64,000 bases of DNA from an uncultured Bacteroidales bacterium (GCA_900316845.1 ONEG01000003.1:52814-116813), one strand, 5' to 3'; shown: positions 52,992-60,467, numbered from the stretch's first letter. The notes: generated by a model not told the origin, from the letters alone. Program-made: numbers and translations.

Positions 52992-53540
52992 ATGACGGAA
53001 GCGATTGGTAATGAGAAAAATAATTATACTTTTAGCCGCAAAGATGGGTTGTTTTTGAATTTTGATGTGATAGCCCATTTAGTAATTTACTGGCCATTAA
53101 TGGGATTAGGTCCGTATATGGTCATCTCGCATCCCAATGTATACACGATACTCTTATGTATTCTGATGTGCTTATTACTATTATTCTCTTGCGTTTGTTT
53201 GCACAATAGATGGCTACTATTTAAATATGAAGAAGATACTACATTATCAATAGATATAGAACAACGAGACATAATCTATAAACATAATGACAGAGCCATA
53301 GGATTTAGTTTAAATGATATAGTAGAATGGTACTGGAATGGGTATGATATTGACCTATATGGTACTTATGCAGAGATCATAGAAATAAGGCTCAAGAACG
53401 GAGAGAAAATTATTGTGTCCAATGGTATAGGTCCCGTTGTTGATTTCTTTCGCGAAAATTGGAAAGAATTGGGGTTGCCAAAAGGTAAGCAAAGTTCCTG
53501 TTCTTTGAGCTCGTACATAAAAGAACTGAAGAATTGGTAA
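52992..53540 (+). CDS. two-helix membrane protein of unknown function
   Basis: A 182-residue protein with two close hydrophobic helices (about 25-47 and 50-72) and a C-terminal cytoplasmic domain of beta-strand character (about 76-150), a layout like bacterial PH-domain membrane proteins, though I cannot confirm that family. It is clearly lower in GC than its neighbours. An unusually strong Shine-Dalgarno sequence, AGGAGG, lies 8 bases before ATG 52992, rare for this phylum and consistent with foreign origin. It is monocistronic, with a promoter and the terminator at 53582. Confidence 0.75.
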   Translation: MTEAIGNEKNNYTFSRKDGLFLNFDVIAHLVIYWPLMGLGPYMVISHPNVYTILLCILMCLLLLFSCVCLHNRWLLFKYEEDTTLSIDIEQRDIIYKHNDRAIGFSLNDIVEWYWNGYDIDLYGTYAEIIEIRLKNGEKIIVSNGIGPVVDFFRENWKELGLPKGKQSSCSLSSYIKELKNW

Positions 53541-53581
53541 ATGAGAGGACAGAAAAATAATTTTAAAGATTCCGAGAAAAA

Positions 53582-53616
53582 CAGACCTACGAAACTTAAT
53601 CGTGGGTCTGTTTTTT
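53582..53616 (+). terminator. intrinsic terminator of the 52992 gene
   Basis: CAGACCTACGA / TCGTGGGTCTG (eleven pairs, one G-U) followed by TTTTTT. Confidence 0.92.
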
Positions 53617-53645
53617 ATTTAATAACTCTTAAAAAATCAATCATT

Positions 53646-53696
53646 ATGCCTCCCAAAAAGAAAGCCGATAAAAGAAAAGAAGCAAAAGAAAATTAA
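53646..53696 (+). CDS. possible 16-residue lysine-rich peptide
   Basis: ATG CCT CCC ... TAA encodes MPPKKKADKRKEAKEN, half of it Lys/Arg. It follows a terminator, has no recognisable promoter or ribosome site, and may simply reflect a poly-purine tract. Listed because the region otherwise lacks genes. Confidence 0.2.
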   Translation: MPPKKKADKRKEAKEN

Positions 53697-53699
53697 AAA

Positions 53700-53893
53700 G
53701 AAAAAAAAGGTGTTACGTAAAGGTGTTACATTATGTACCACCACCTTTTGTACCACCAATAATTAAATCTTAAGTCTTAAGTCTTTTCTCTGTTATGGTT
53801 AAGTCATTCCCGTAAGATGGTCACGCGATGCTCGCTTTCTGAACACGACCATCACGGGATCATCTGCGGAGGAACACATGAGAACACTCCAAC
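53700..53893. other. non-coding stretch with direct and inverted words
   Basis: Holds AAGGTGTTACGTA twice (from 53708) facing GTACCACC twice (53735 and 53750), then TTAAGTC words. Near 53810-53862, CCCGTAAGATGGTC could pair with GACCATCACGGG to form a long-range stem. No gene is recognised. Confidence 0.4.
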
Positions 53894-53950
53894 AAAAAGC
53901 CCTCTTCAGGCAAAGAGGGACCTCAGGCGGCCCTTCGGGGACGCTTTTTT
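53894..53950 (+). other. branched hairpin element with A/T-run ends
   Basis: AAAAAGC (53894-53900) pairs with GCTTTTT (53943-53949) around two inner hairpins: CCCTCTT-CAGGCA-AAGAGGG and GCGGCCC-TTCG-GGGACGC (imperfect). The eight-T tail could make it a terminator in the plus direction. It is followed by a promoter copy with a damaged -7 box (53964-53995), and then CTACGG/CCGTAG and TTGCG/CGCAA hairpins up to about 54060. No gene is recognised; open frames here look like read-through of repeats. Confidence 0.5.
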
Positions 53951-54096
53951 TTCGATTTTCCTTGCATATGTCAAAAAAAAGTTGTACTTCGGACATCTGC
54001 CTTACCTACGGTAATTTCCCCGTAGCTACGTTCGCATCTTGCGGTGCATACGCAAATCCTGCGCTTTTTTGCTTCCCGCGTCATACTTCCGCTGTG

Positions 54097-54250
54097 GATA
54101 ATTAAAGAGCCTAAGTTTTACTTACGTGAGTATATGCCCCGTAGAGACCGTAGTTTCCGTGCAGGGGGCACGGACGGAAGGGCGCGTTGGGGACGCGCGG
54201 TCTCCGAGGGGCTTATACTCCACGCAGTGCCCTACGGCTCTTTAATTATC
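54097..54250. other. branched palindromic element with GGGG loops (copy 1)
   Basis: A 15-base perfect terminal inverted repeat (GATAATTAAAGAGCC 54097-54111, complement 54236-54250) encloses a second helix made of CGTGAGTATA / TATACTCCACG, GCCCC / GGGGC (54136-54140 with 54208-54212) and GAGACC / GGTCTC (54144-54149 with 54199-54204). Inside stand two hairpins, CCGTGC-AGGGG-GCACGG (54157-54173) and GCGCGT-TGGGG-ACGCGC (54182-54198). The same shape occurs at 15276-15358. No protein gene fits here. It could be a structured RNA or a mobile palindromic DNA element. Confidence 0.75.
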
Positions 54251-54289
54251 GCGAAATTTCATTTCGCCAAGCAAAAAATCGCAGAAAAA

Positions 54290-54321
54290 TTTGCGTATGT
54301 GCAATTTTTGTTGTACCTTTG
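54290..54321 (+). promoter_or_regulatory. promoter of the 54361 / M23 gene pair
   Basis: TTTG (54290-54293), 20 bases, TACCTTTG (54314-54321). The leader is about 33 bases. Confidence 0.8.
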
Positions 54322-54360
54322 CAGCCGTTTTAGGAACGTATCACTTAAATTTCAAGAGAA

Positions 54361-56025
54361 ATGGCAAAATATAAATGGAGTTTTGCGAACGTAGGCGGCG
54401 TGACGCGCGTACGCATTCAGTCGGCAGAGGACATCCGTCATCTCGGTGAGTTGGACAAGAAGATGTGGACCGTTCTGTCCTGCCCGGTCAATGGTTTGGA
54501 GATCAGCAGCGACTCGTTGAGCCTCATGGACGTCGATGGCGACGGCAAGCTGCGTGTGAAGGAGGTGATCGCTACGGCGGACTACCTCTGCGGCGCATTG
54601 AAAGACCCGAAGACGCTCTTCGAGCAGAGCGACACGATTGCCATAGAGAACATCGCCGATGATGCGGTTAAAGCGGTAGCGGAGAAGATAGCTAAGAGCC
54701 AAGAGCCCGGAGCCGAGAGTATCTCTCTGGCGGAGGTTCAGGCGGCGATTGACGCTGTGAAGATCGAGAAGCAGGCGGTTCCTGCAGCCCCGTTTGAGGC
54801 AGATGTCATTGCAGCCTACAAAGAGAAACAAGCCGAATACGCTGCGTATTTCGAGCAGGAGAAACTGCAGAAACTCGGTTTGGCGGTCATTCCCGAGGAG
54901 ACCCCGAAGCCCGGCATGACGGAGAAGAAATTCAATGAGATGGGTGCGCAGATAGCAGAGTGGGAGGCAGCCAAAGCGGCTGCAGAAACGGCGAACGCCG
55001 ATGCTCTGGCGGCTGCCAAAGCGGAGTTTATGCCGCTGCGCAAGTTGTTACTCCTTCACCGCGATTTCTACCGCTTGCTGCGTAACTTCGTGACCTTCGA
55101 GGACTTCTATGATTATAATAAGAAGACCATCGCCTCGTTTGAGGCAGGAACGTTGATCATCGACCAGCGTGCATGCCACCTCTGTATGCGTGTGAACGAT
55201 CCCGCCAAGCACGATGCACAGGCACCGTTGAGCGGCATCTACCTACTGTACTGCAACTGCGAGAGCAAGAAACTCGGTAAGTCCATGGCGATCGTTGCTG
55301 CCATGACGCAAGGCGATATAAAGAACCTGAGCGTCGGCAAGAACGGTGTGTTCTACGACAATGAAGGTAACGACTACGACGCTACGGTGACGAAGATCAT
55401 CGATAACCCGATCTCTATCCGCCAGGCGTTCTGGACGCCGTACCGTAAGTTCGGCAACTGGATAGAGGAGAAGATCAACAAATCCGCCGCAGAGAAAGAC
55501 GCTAAGGCTTTTGACGACATGAAGACGAAGGTCGAGACGACGAAAGTGGAAGGCGCTCCTGCAGAGGCACCGAAACCTGCGTTCGACATCGCTAAGTTCG
55601 CCGGCATCTTCGCAGCCATCGGTATGGCATTAGGCATGATCGGTACGATGTTAGTGAGCGTAGCGAAAGGATGGGTGACCCTCACATGGTGGCAACAGAT
55701 ACTCGTCTTTGTGGCTATCCTGCTGCTCATCAGCGGCCCGAGTATGATCATGGCATGGCTCAAGCTGCGCCGTCGTAACCTCGCTCCGGTACTGAACGCC
55801 AACGGCTGGGCAGTCAACGCAGACGCCCTGATCTCCGTCATCTTCGGCCGTACGCTGACCGAGCAGGTGAATTTCCCGATTGTCAAAGCGCCGAAGATCA
55901 AAGGCGATATGAGCACCGCTAAGAGATGGTACATCGGTATAGGTATAACTTTATTGGTATTAGTTTGTTTATGCGTTATTTTGCATCTTTGTGGCTTCTG
56001 CTTCTGCTGTTTCTGCTTCCATTAA
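54361..56025 (+). CDS. membrane protein with EF-hand-like motif, unknown function
   Basis: A 554-residue protein with no signal peptide. Residues 56-68 (DVDGDGKLRVKEV) match a calcium-binding EF-hand/dockerin-like loop. A helical, Ala/Glu-rich region (110-225, likely coiled coil) is followed by a mixed domain containing CHLCMRVNDP and YCNCESKKLG. Two membrane helices lie near 410-460 and one at the C-terminus (about 525-550). The tail is extremely cysteine-rich (CGFCFCCFCFH) because its last 55 bases overlap, in another frame, the leucine-rich signal peptide of the next gene. I do not recognise the family; similar proteins may be annotated EF-hand domain-containing. Confidence 0.75.
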   Translation: MAKYKWSFANVGGVTRVRIQSAEDIRHLGELDKKMWTVLSCPVNGLEISSDSLSLMDVDGDGKLRVKEVIATADYLCGALKDPKTLFEQSDTIAIENIADDAVKAVAEKIAKSQEPGAESISLAEVQAAIDAVKIEKQAVPAAPFEADVIAAYKEKQAEYAAYFEQEKLQKLGLAVIPEETPKPGMTEKKFNEMGAQIAEWEAAKAAAETANADALAAAKAEFMPLRKLLLLHRDFYRLLRNFVTFEDFYDYNKKTIASFEAGTLIIDQRACHLCMRVNDPAKHDAQAPLSGIYLLYCNCESKKLGKSMAIVAAMTQGDIKNLSVGKNGVFYDNEGNDYDATVTKIIDNPISIRQAFWTPYRKFGNWIEEKINKSAAEKDAKAFDDMKTKVETTKVEGAPAEAPKPAFDIAKFAGIFAAIGMALGMIGTMLVSVAKGWVTLTWWQQILVFVAILLLISGPSMIMAWLKLRRRNLAPVLNANGWAVNADALISVIFGRTLTEQVNFPIVKAPKIKGDMSTAKRWYIGIGITLLVLVCLCVILHLCGFCFCCFCFH

Positions 56026-56987
56026 ATGCGCAGAACACAGCGGCTGAGGAGTTACCGCTCGATACGCTCGCTGCAGATAGCGAGGGCGACGAGTTAGAGG
56101 AATTGGACGATCTGGATGTCCGAGCATCCCAGTTACCGGAGTGTCTGGCAGGGCTTTTTGCCCACGACACACTGATCTTAGGCTGCGACCTGGAGTTGTT
56201 ACCGCAGAAGATCATCGTCCGTACCAAAGACGGCGATGTCGTCTATAAATTGGCACCGCAGTTCCTTCTGGATACGATGCTCATCAACCATCACCCTGCG
56301 GATAGTATCTATCGGCGTATATGGACGGACGAGCGCGTCAATCCCTATGGGACGATGTTCGACAGCCTGAAGGAAGATGTACATGTCCCGATGGCGGGTT
56401 TCCGTTTGCCGGCTCCGGGGTATGTGACGAGTCCGTACGGATGGCGTCGCAGCAGGATGCACAAGGGTACGGATATCAAGGTACAGGTGGGCGATTCTAT
56501 TCGCGCGGCATGGGCAGGTCAGGTACGTATCGTAGGATGGGATCCACGAGGGTACGGGTATTTCGTAGTGCTGCGTCATGAGAATGGTCTGGAGACCGTC
56601 TATGGGCACTTGAGCCGGCCTTTGGTGGATGAGTACGAAGCTGTACCGGCGGGGTATGTCATCGGTCTGGGCGGTAACACAGGTCGTTCAACCGGCAGCC
56701 ATCTCCATTTCGAGATCCGCTACCTCGGCGAAGCAATGAACCCCGCTAACCTCATAGATTTTACGACGGGTGAGTTGCGTAACAAAGAGGAGTACGTCAT
56801 CGGCATCAAAGCCATGAAACAGGCGCGTGCCGAGCAGGCAGCGATGAAGTACCATAAGGTGCGCTCCGGCGACACGCTCTCCGGCATAGCCCGCAAGTAC
56901 GGTACGACGGTGAGGAAGCTCTGTCAGCTCAATAAGATCAAAGAGACGAAAGTCCTGCAAATAGGACAGAAGATACGAGTAAGATAA
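55971..56987 (+). CDS. M23 (LytM-type) peptidase with C-terminal LysM
   Basis: A 338-residue secreted peptidoglycan hydrolase or activator. ATG 55971 yields the signal peptide (about 1-21, ending LNAQ); an in-frame upstream ATG at 55926 would spoil it. An acidic linker precedes the M23 domain with SPYGWRR, HKGTDI (first His and Asp ligands) and HLHFEIR (last His ligands), so the zinc site is complete. The C-terminal 45 residues are one LysM (YHKVRSGDTLSGIARKYGT). It overlaps the previous gene by 55 bases and ends adjacent to convergent rlmH. Confidence 0.92.
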   Translation: MRYFASLWLLLLLFLLPLNAQNTAAEELPLDTLAADSEGDELEELDDLDVRASQLPECLAGLFAHDTLILGCDLELLPQKIIVRTKDGDVVYKLAPQFLLDTMLINHHPADSIYRRIWTDERVNPYGTMFDSLKEDVHVPMAGFRLPAPGYVTSPYGWRRSRMHKGTDIKVQVGDSIRAAWAGQVRIVGWDPRGYGYFVVLRHENGLETVYGHLSRPLVDEYEAVPAGYVIGLGGNTGRSTGSHLHFEIRYLGEAMNPANLIDFTTGELRNKEEYVIGIKAMKQARAEQAAMKYHKVRSGDTLSGIARKYGTTVRKLCQLNKIKETKVLQIGQKIRVR

Positions 56988-57458
56988 TTATTCATGGTGG
57001 TATGGCTCGTTCCGAAGAATGGTCATCGCGCGGTAGATCTGCTCGATGGCCATTAATCGTATCATCTGGTGGGAGAAAGTCATCTGCGAGAGGGACAGTT
57101 TTCCGTTAGCCCGCTCATAGACGGCGGGGCTGAAGCCGTACGCGCCGCCGATGACAAGCGTCAAGTCACGACCCGAACCCATCTTCTTTTGCAGGAAATC
57201 CGCAAACTCAATGGAGCGGAACTCGCGGCCGTGTTCGTCTAACAGCCAAACATCCGCAGAAGGCGTCAGCCACCGCAGAATTTCATTGCCTTCCTGCGTT
57301 TTTATCTGTTCCATGCTGAGTGCCTTGGCGTTTTTGATATCAGGGATAACGACCAATTCAAACGGCACATAATGGCTGAGCCGTTGCCGGTAGTCGTCGA
57401 TGAGTGAGACCAGCCGCCCGTCCGTCGTTTTGCCGATTACAAGAAGGGAGATTTTCAT
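56988..57458 (-). CDS. rlmH: 23S rRNA (pseudouridine1915-N3)-methyltransferase
   Basis: SPOUT-fold methyltransferase that methylates the pseudouridine at 1915 of 23S rRNA. It has 156 residues, the family length. Conserved parts are LLDEHGREFRSIEFADFL (72-89), VIGGAYGFSPAVY (SAM knot), and the C-terminal LSLSQMTFSHQMIRLMAIEQIYRAMTI region followed by PYHHE, the family ending (segments named to place them). Last gene of the minus operon that starts at 60415. Confidence 0.97.
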   Translation of the reverse strand: MKISLLVIGKTTDGRLVSLIDDYRQRLSHYVPFELVVIPDIKNAKALSMEQIKTQEGNEILRWLTPSADVWLLDEHGREFRSIEFADFLQKKMGSGRDLTLVIGGAYGFSPAVYERANGKLSLSQMTFSHQMIRLMAIEQIYRAMTILRNEPYHHE

Positions 57459-57466
57459 GACACCGG

Positions 57467-58396
57467 TTATAATAGTTTATCCTGGTCTTTTTTATATAAG
57501 TTGGTGGAGTCGGTGTCTTGGAAATAGTACACGCAGTCTTTGTGCCACGTGAACTTGTAGATCGCCATGTGTTTGAACAGCCCGTCAAAGCCGGTGATGC
57601 CGGTATAATAGGTGTGCCCTTCCTCAAACTCGCAGGTAGATTGTATGCCGTCATTCTCGGTTGCTTTCACGCCGTAAAAGACATCGGCCATTTGGGGATA
57701 TTCGAACATTTCCTCTTCCCAGTTGTAGAAGAAGGGAAGCGGAGTTCCCCATTCCGCAATTTCCGAGGTGAGTTCGAGACTGTCTTTGGTGAGAGTGATG
57801 AAGGGATAGCGTGAGTTGATATGACCGAGCGTGTCCACAGGGTAGATATAGTCCCATATGCCCCTCACACGGTATTCAAAACGAACCTCTACGGTGGATG
57901 TTATGGAAGTCTTGATATTCTCCAGAACCAGTTTGCCGACAGGTTGCATTGTTTCCGGGTCAACGGGGAAAGCAAATACCCAGTAGTCAGAGTAGGGTGT
58001 CAGCCCCGTAAAGAAATGGGTTGTATGGCCATATTGGAGCGAGTGGCTGGCAAAGGGCGCTACGTTGAACTCTTTGTTACGAAGTAGGCCGTTACGCCAG
58101 ACGAGGTACTCGGCGTATGCGCTATCCAGCGCCAGTTGCATGAATTGCTTGGAGTTGGTTATTGGGTTATAGTCCTCCCACGGCTCGCAGATAGCAATGA
58201 GATAATAAGCATCCTTGTTGGTTGAGTACTCACACTCAATGAAGCCCGAAGATACATTCATGATATTCATGTTTACTTCCACATCCTTCGTCTCGTAGTT
58301 CGCCTCCGTATTGCACGAGGGAGTAAGGAACAAGGAATAAGGAATAAGGACTAAAATGATTAGTCGATTCCATATAAGTCTTTTGTCTTTGAGCAT
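57467..58396 (-). CDS. lipoprotein of unknown function with repeat-derived signal peptide
   Basis: About 309 residues from ATG 58396. An alternative ATG at 58438 overlaps the upstream stop (ATGAGAAATAA) and would add 14 residues encoded by the GGTCTTT repeat. The lipobox is LTPSC. Its hydrophobic core is encoded by the tandem GGAATAA-type repeat at 58321-58352. The mature part may contain two beta-sandwich segments of the kind found in DUF-type surface lipoproteins (for example VNMNIMNVSSGFIECEYS and YRVRGIWDYIYPVDT), but I do not recognise the family. It stands between an alpha/beta-hydrolase lipoprotein and rlmH. Confidence 0.75.
   Translation of the reverse strand: MLKDKRLIWNRLIILVLIPYSLFLTPSCNTEANYETKDVEVNMNIMNVSSGFIECEYSTNKDAYYLIAICEPWEDYNPITNSKQFMQLALDSAYAEYLVWRNGLLRNKEFNVAPFASHSLQYGHTTHFFTGLTPYSDYWVFAFPVDPETMQPVGKLVLENIKTSITSTVEVRFEYRVRGIWDYIYPVDTLGHINSRYPFITLTKDSLELTSEIAEWGTPLPFFYNWEEEMFEYPQMADVFYGVKATENDGIQSTCEFEEGHTYYTGITGFDGLFKHMAIYKFTWHKDCVYYFQDTDSTNLYKKDQDKLL
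58321..58352 (-). repeat. GGAATAA tandem word repeat in a signal-peptide coding region
   Basis: AAGGAACAAGGAATAAGGAATAAGGAC: the word AAGGA(A/C) recurs at a seven- to eight-base period. Read on the minus strand it encodes VLIPYSLFLT, most of the hydrophobic core of the lipoprotein signal. Confidence 0.75.
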
Positions 58397-58434
58397 AGCG
58401 GTCTTTACTCTTTGAGCGAAGCGGTCTTTATTTC
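58378..58434 (-). repeat. GGTCTTT hairpin repeat at a gene junction
   Basis: Two units TTTGAGC-ATA-GCGGTCTTT and TTTGAGC-GAA-GCGGTCTTT span the junction of the esterase stop (58428) and the next lipoprotein start. Same family as 8022-8075 and 9893-9955. Confidence 0.7.
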
Positions 58435-59759
58435 TCATATTTCTTCCTTTCTTCCTCTTCTTTGGCTAACAGTTCTTGTACGGTATAGATAAACCTGAGA
58501 CACGTCATCACATGACCGCCGTAGTGCCCGAAATTATAGGTGATGTTGGCATCCTTCCAATGCGACCGGGCATGTGTGGCGTTGGTGTACGGCACCGTCT
58601 CGTCGTCTATGGAGTGCATCATATAGACCGATGCTTGGGGATCCCAGTCGTAGGCGGTAATGGAGTTCAGGGTCATGGCTTTGTACAGCTCCGCCACTTT
58701 TTCCGACTTCTGCTCCATCGCCTCGTCGGTCAGCAGCTCGTGGGTCACTTTGGTCCCGATCAGTTGGTTGATCTGCGCGGAGGTGAAACGTTTGCTGTTG
58801 ATCCATTCGTCCATATGCTCGCAAAGGAAGGGTTTCATCATATCCGATAGTTCCATGTTTAGTTTGTTGCCCTTGATCATGCCCTGCAAAACCAACGGCA
58901 CGGCGACCGGATAGCCGGCTGTGTCGGTGGTGACGAACCGCTCGTAGGTCGCCTTTACGTCATATGGACCGCCGCCGGCAAACACGCGGTGGAGCATGAT
59001 ATGATCAATGCTGTTCGCGTTGCTGTATTCGGTTTCTATCAGGTACTGAACCGCCATGGTGGTAGCCCCGCCCTGACTGTAGCCCATGAGATCCAGACTG
59101 GGGTCGTCCGCGCTCCTGCCGACTGCCTCCAGCCACGGCTTGACAGCCAGATACATATCCACTACGTTGTGCGCCGTTAAGTCCATTACAAGGTACGGAT
59201 GTACCTCCTGTGCGGTCACGCCGTAGCCGATGTAATCGGGGATGATCAGCCCGTAACCGGAGTTGACCAACACGCCCTCCAACGAGAAGCAATTACTGGG
59301 TGCCTCGGCGTTGGAGCAAACGGTATAGTGGCTCACGAGGATCATGCGTTTGGGGATTCCGTTCTTGGGAAGCATCACTTTGCCGGATAGCGTAATCGGG
59401 TTGCCCTCGATGTCGATGCTTGGGTAGGTGCCGACGATCTCGATGATCTTGTTCTGGTTGCCCCATTTCAGCAGTTCCTGCAAGATAGCCGCGCCGGTAG
59501 CGCCTGTCGTGCGTCGGACGGCGCGTGCATCATTTGTTTCCTGAGCCTCGTTGTAGTCCATCGCCGCCGTGCCGTCAGGCAGGTAGCAGTTGTACGGCAG
59601 CCCCTCCGACAGATCCGTCTCATGCTGACCGATGACGCGGAACTTCAGGCCTTTGGCGGCTTCGATATTGGCGAAGTCCACAACCTCATCGTCCCGGAAC
59701 TGACACGCGCTCATCGCTACGACGAGGAGGAGTAACAGTGTATATCGGAATTTTTTCAT
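58428..59759 (-). CDS. alpha/beta-hydrolase lipoprotein (esterase/lipase-like)
   Basis: A 443-residue lipoprotein (lipobox MSAC at about residue 19). The hydrolase fold has the nucleophile elbow GYSQGG (about 232-237), a probable acid in HSIDDETVPY and the catalytic histidine in FGHYGGH, so the triad looks complete. The segment DYIGYGVTAQEVHPYL fits secreted lipase-like esterases. The charged tail EEEERKKYEK ends the protein. Start and stop of neighbours overlap (1 base with the upstream gene, 11 with the alternative downstream start), showing tight coupling. The natural ester is unknown. Confidence 0.85.
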   Translation of the reverse strand: MKKFRYTLLLLLVVAMSACQFRDDEVVDFANIEAAKGLKFRVIGQHETDLSEGLPYNCYLPDGTAAMDYNEAQETNDARAVRRTTGATGAAILQELLKWGNQNKIIEIVGTYPSIDIEGNPITLSGKVMLPKNGIPKRMILVSHYTVCSNAEAPSNCFSLEGVLVNSGYGLIIPDYIGYGVTAQEVHPYLVMDLTAHNVVDMYLAVKPWLEAVGRSADDPSLDLMGYSQGGATTMAVQYLIETEYSNANSIDHIMLHRVFAGGGPYDVKATYERFVTTDTAGYPVAVPLVLQGMIKGNKLNMELSDMMKPFLCEHMDEWINSKRFTSAQINQLIGTKVTHELLTDEAMEQKSEKVAELYKAMTLNSITAYDWDPQASVYMMHSIDDETVPYTNATHARSHWKDANITYNFGHYGGHVMTCLRFIYTVQELLAKEEEERKKYEK

Positions 59760-60415
59760 TAGAATCGCGCTCCTATACTTACGTTCATAATTCGTGAAGA
59801 AGCCATATAGATGGCGTTGGCGTTTTTGAGGGCATACAAGCCGCCGAGGTCAAACGCCCAGAACCATCGGTCGTAGTTGGCAGAGACGCCCACGAGGGTG
59901 AAGTTCACCGCTGCGCCGACAGCCGTATGATGCCCTTTGCCATCGACCTCCGTACCGCCGTTGATATCCATACCGACGCCCAGACCCGAGTATATATTGA
60001 CATTCGGGTGGTGGAAATACGTGAAGCGGATGGTCGGCATAATGACGAGGTTGTAGAAGTAGTTCTTCTTGTCTCTCGTCAGCTCTGTCCCCTGGCCGTT
60101 GCGGGTGACGACATCCCATCCCACTTCGCTCATGTCTATCATTCCGCCGAGCGAGAACCAGTGTTTGAAGCGGTATTGGTACTCCGCCCATACATGCTGG
60201 TTATGGCGGTAACGCTCTTTGTACTGGTACGTCGCCTCCGCCGGCATCGTCCGCGTGATAGACGTCGGGTTATGCCAAACGAGGCTCTCGAAGAGCTGGT
60301 CGCCCCAACCGATACGGATTTCGTTGCGGCGGTTCACATAATCCCATTTGGTCTCCGCCGATACCATCATCGAGAGGCAGATAAGAGACAAAAGAAGAGT
60401 TATTTTCACTTTCAT
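59759..60415 (-). CDS. small outer-membrane beta-barrel protein
   Basis: A 218-residue secreted protein: signal peptide (1-20, ending VSA), then eight or so amphipathic strands (for example HVWAEYQYRFKHWFSLGGMI, NVNIYSGLGVGMDI) and a C-terminal strand SIGARF. First gene of the operon with the esterase, the lipoprotein and rlmH, driven by the minus promoter at 60420-60450. No specific function recognised. Confidence 0.78.
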   Translation of the reverse strand: MKVKITLLLSLICLSMMVSAETKWDYVNRRNEIRIGWGDQLFESLVWHNPTSITRTMPAEATYQYKERYRHNQHVWAEYQYRFKHWFSLGGMIDMSEVGWDVVTRNGQGTELTRDKKNYFYNLVIMPTIRFTYFHHPNVNIYSGLGVGMDINGGTEVDGKGHHTAVGAAVNFTLVGVSANYDRWFWAFDLGGLYALKNANAIYMASSRIMNVSIGARF

Positions 60416-60419
60416 GCCG

Positions 60420-60450
60420 CAAAATTACAGAAAAATTTGCATATATGCAA
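60420..60450 (-). promoter_or_regulatory. minus promoter of the beta-barrel/esterase operon
   Basis: TTG (60450-60448), 20 bases, TAATTTTG (60427-60420). Its -33 region is the left half-site of a palindrome, TTTGCATATATGCAA, shared with the divergent nadC promoter. Confidence 0.78.
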
Positions 60451-60467
60451 GAAAATTTGTAATTTTG
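60436..60467 (+). promoter_or_regulatory. plus promoter of nadC
   Basis: TTTG (60436-60439), 20 bases, TAATTTTG (60460-60467), leader of about 14 bases. It interlocks with the minus promoter, so RNA polymerase can hardly occupy both at once. Confidence 0.8.

Noticed and set aside
53878-54105. A 75-residue frame across hairpins and a degenerate promoter
   Set aside because: Its residues are translations of hairpin and promoter DNA; no ribosome site or homology pattern.
54044-54394. A 116-residue frame across the branched element into the 54361 gene
   Set aside because: It runs through palindromes and a promoter and has no protein-like pattern; the structure explains the sequence better.
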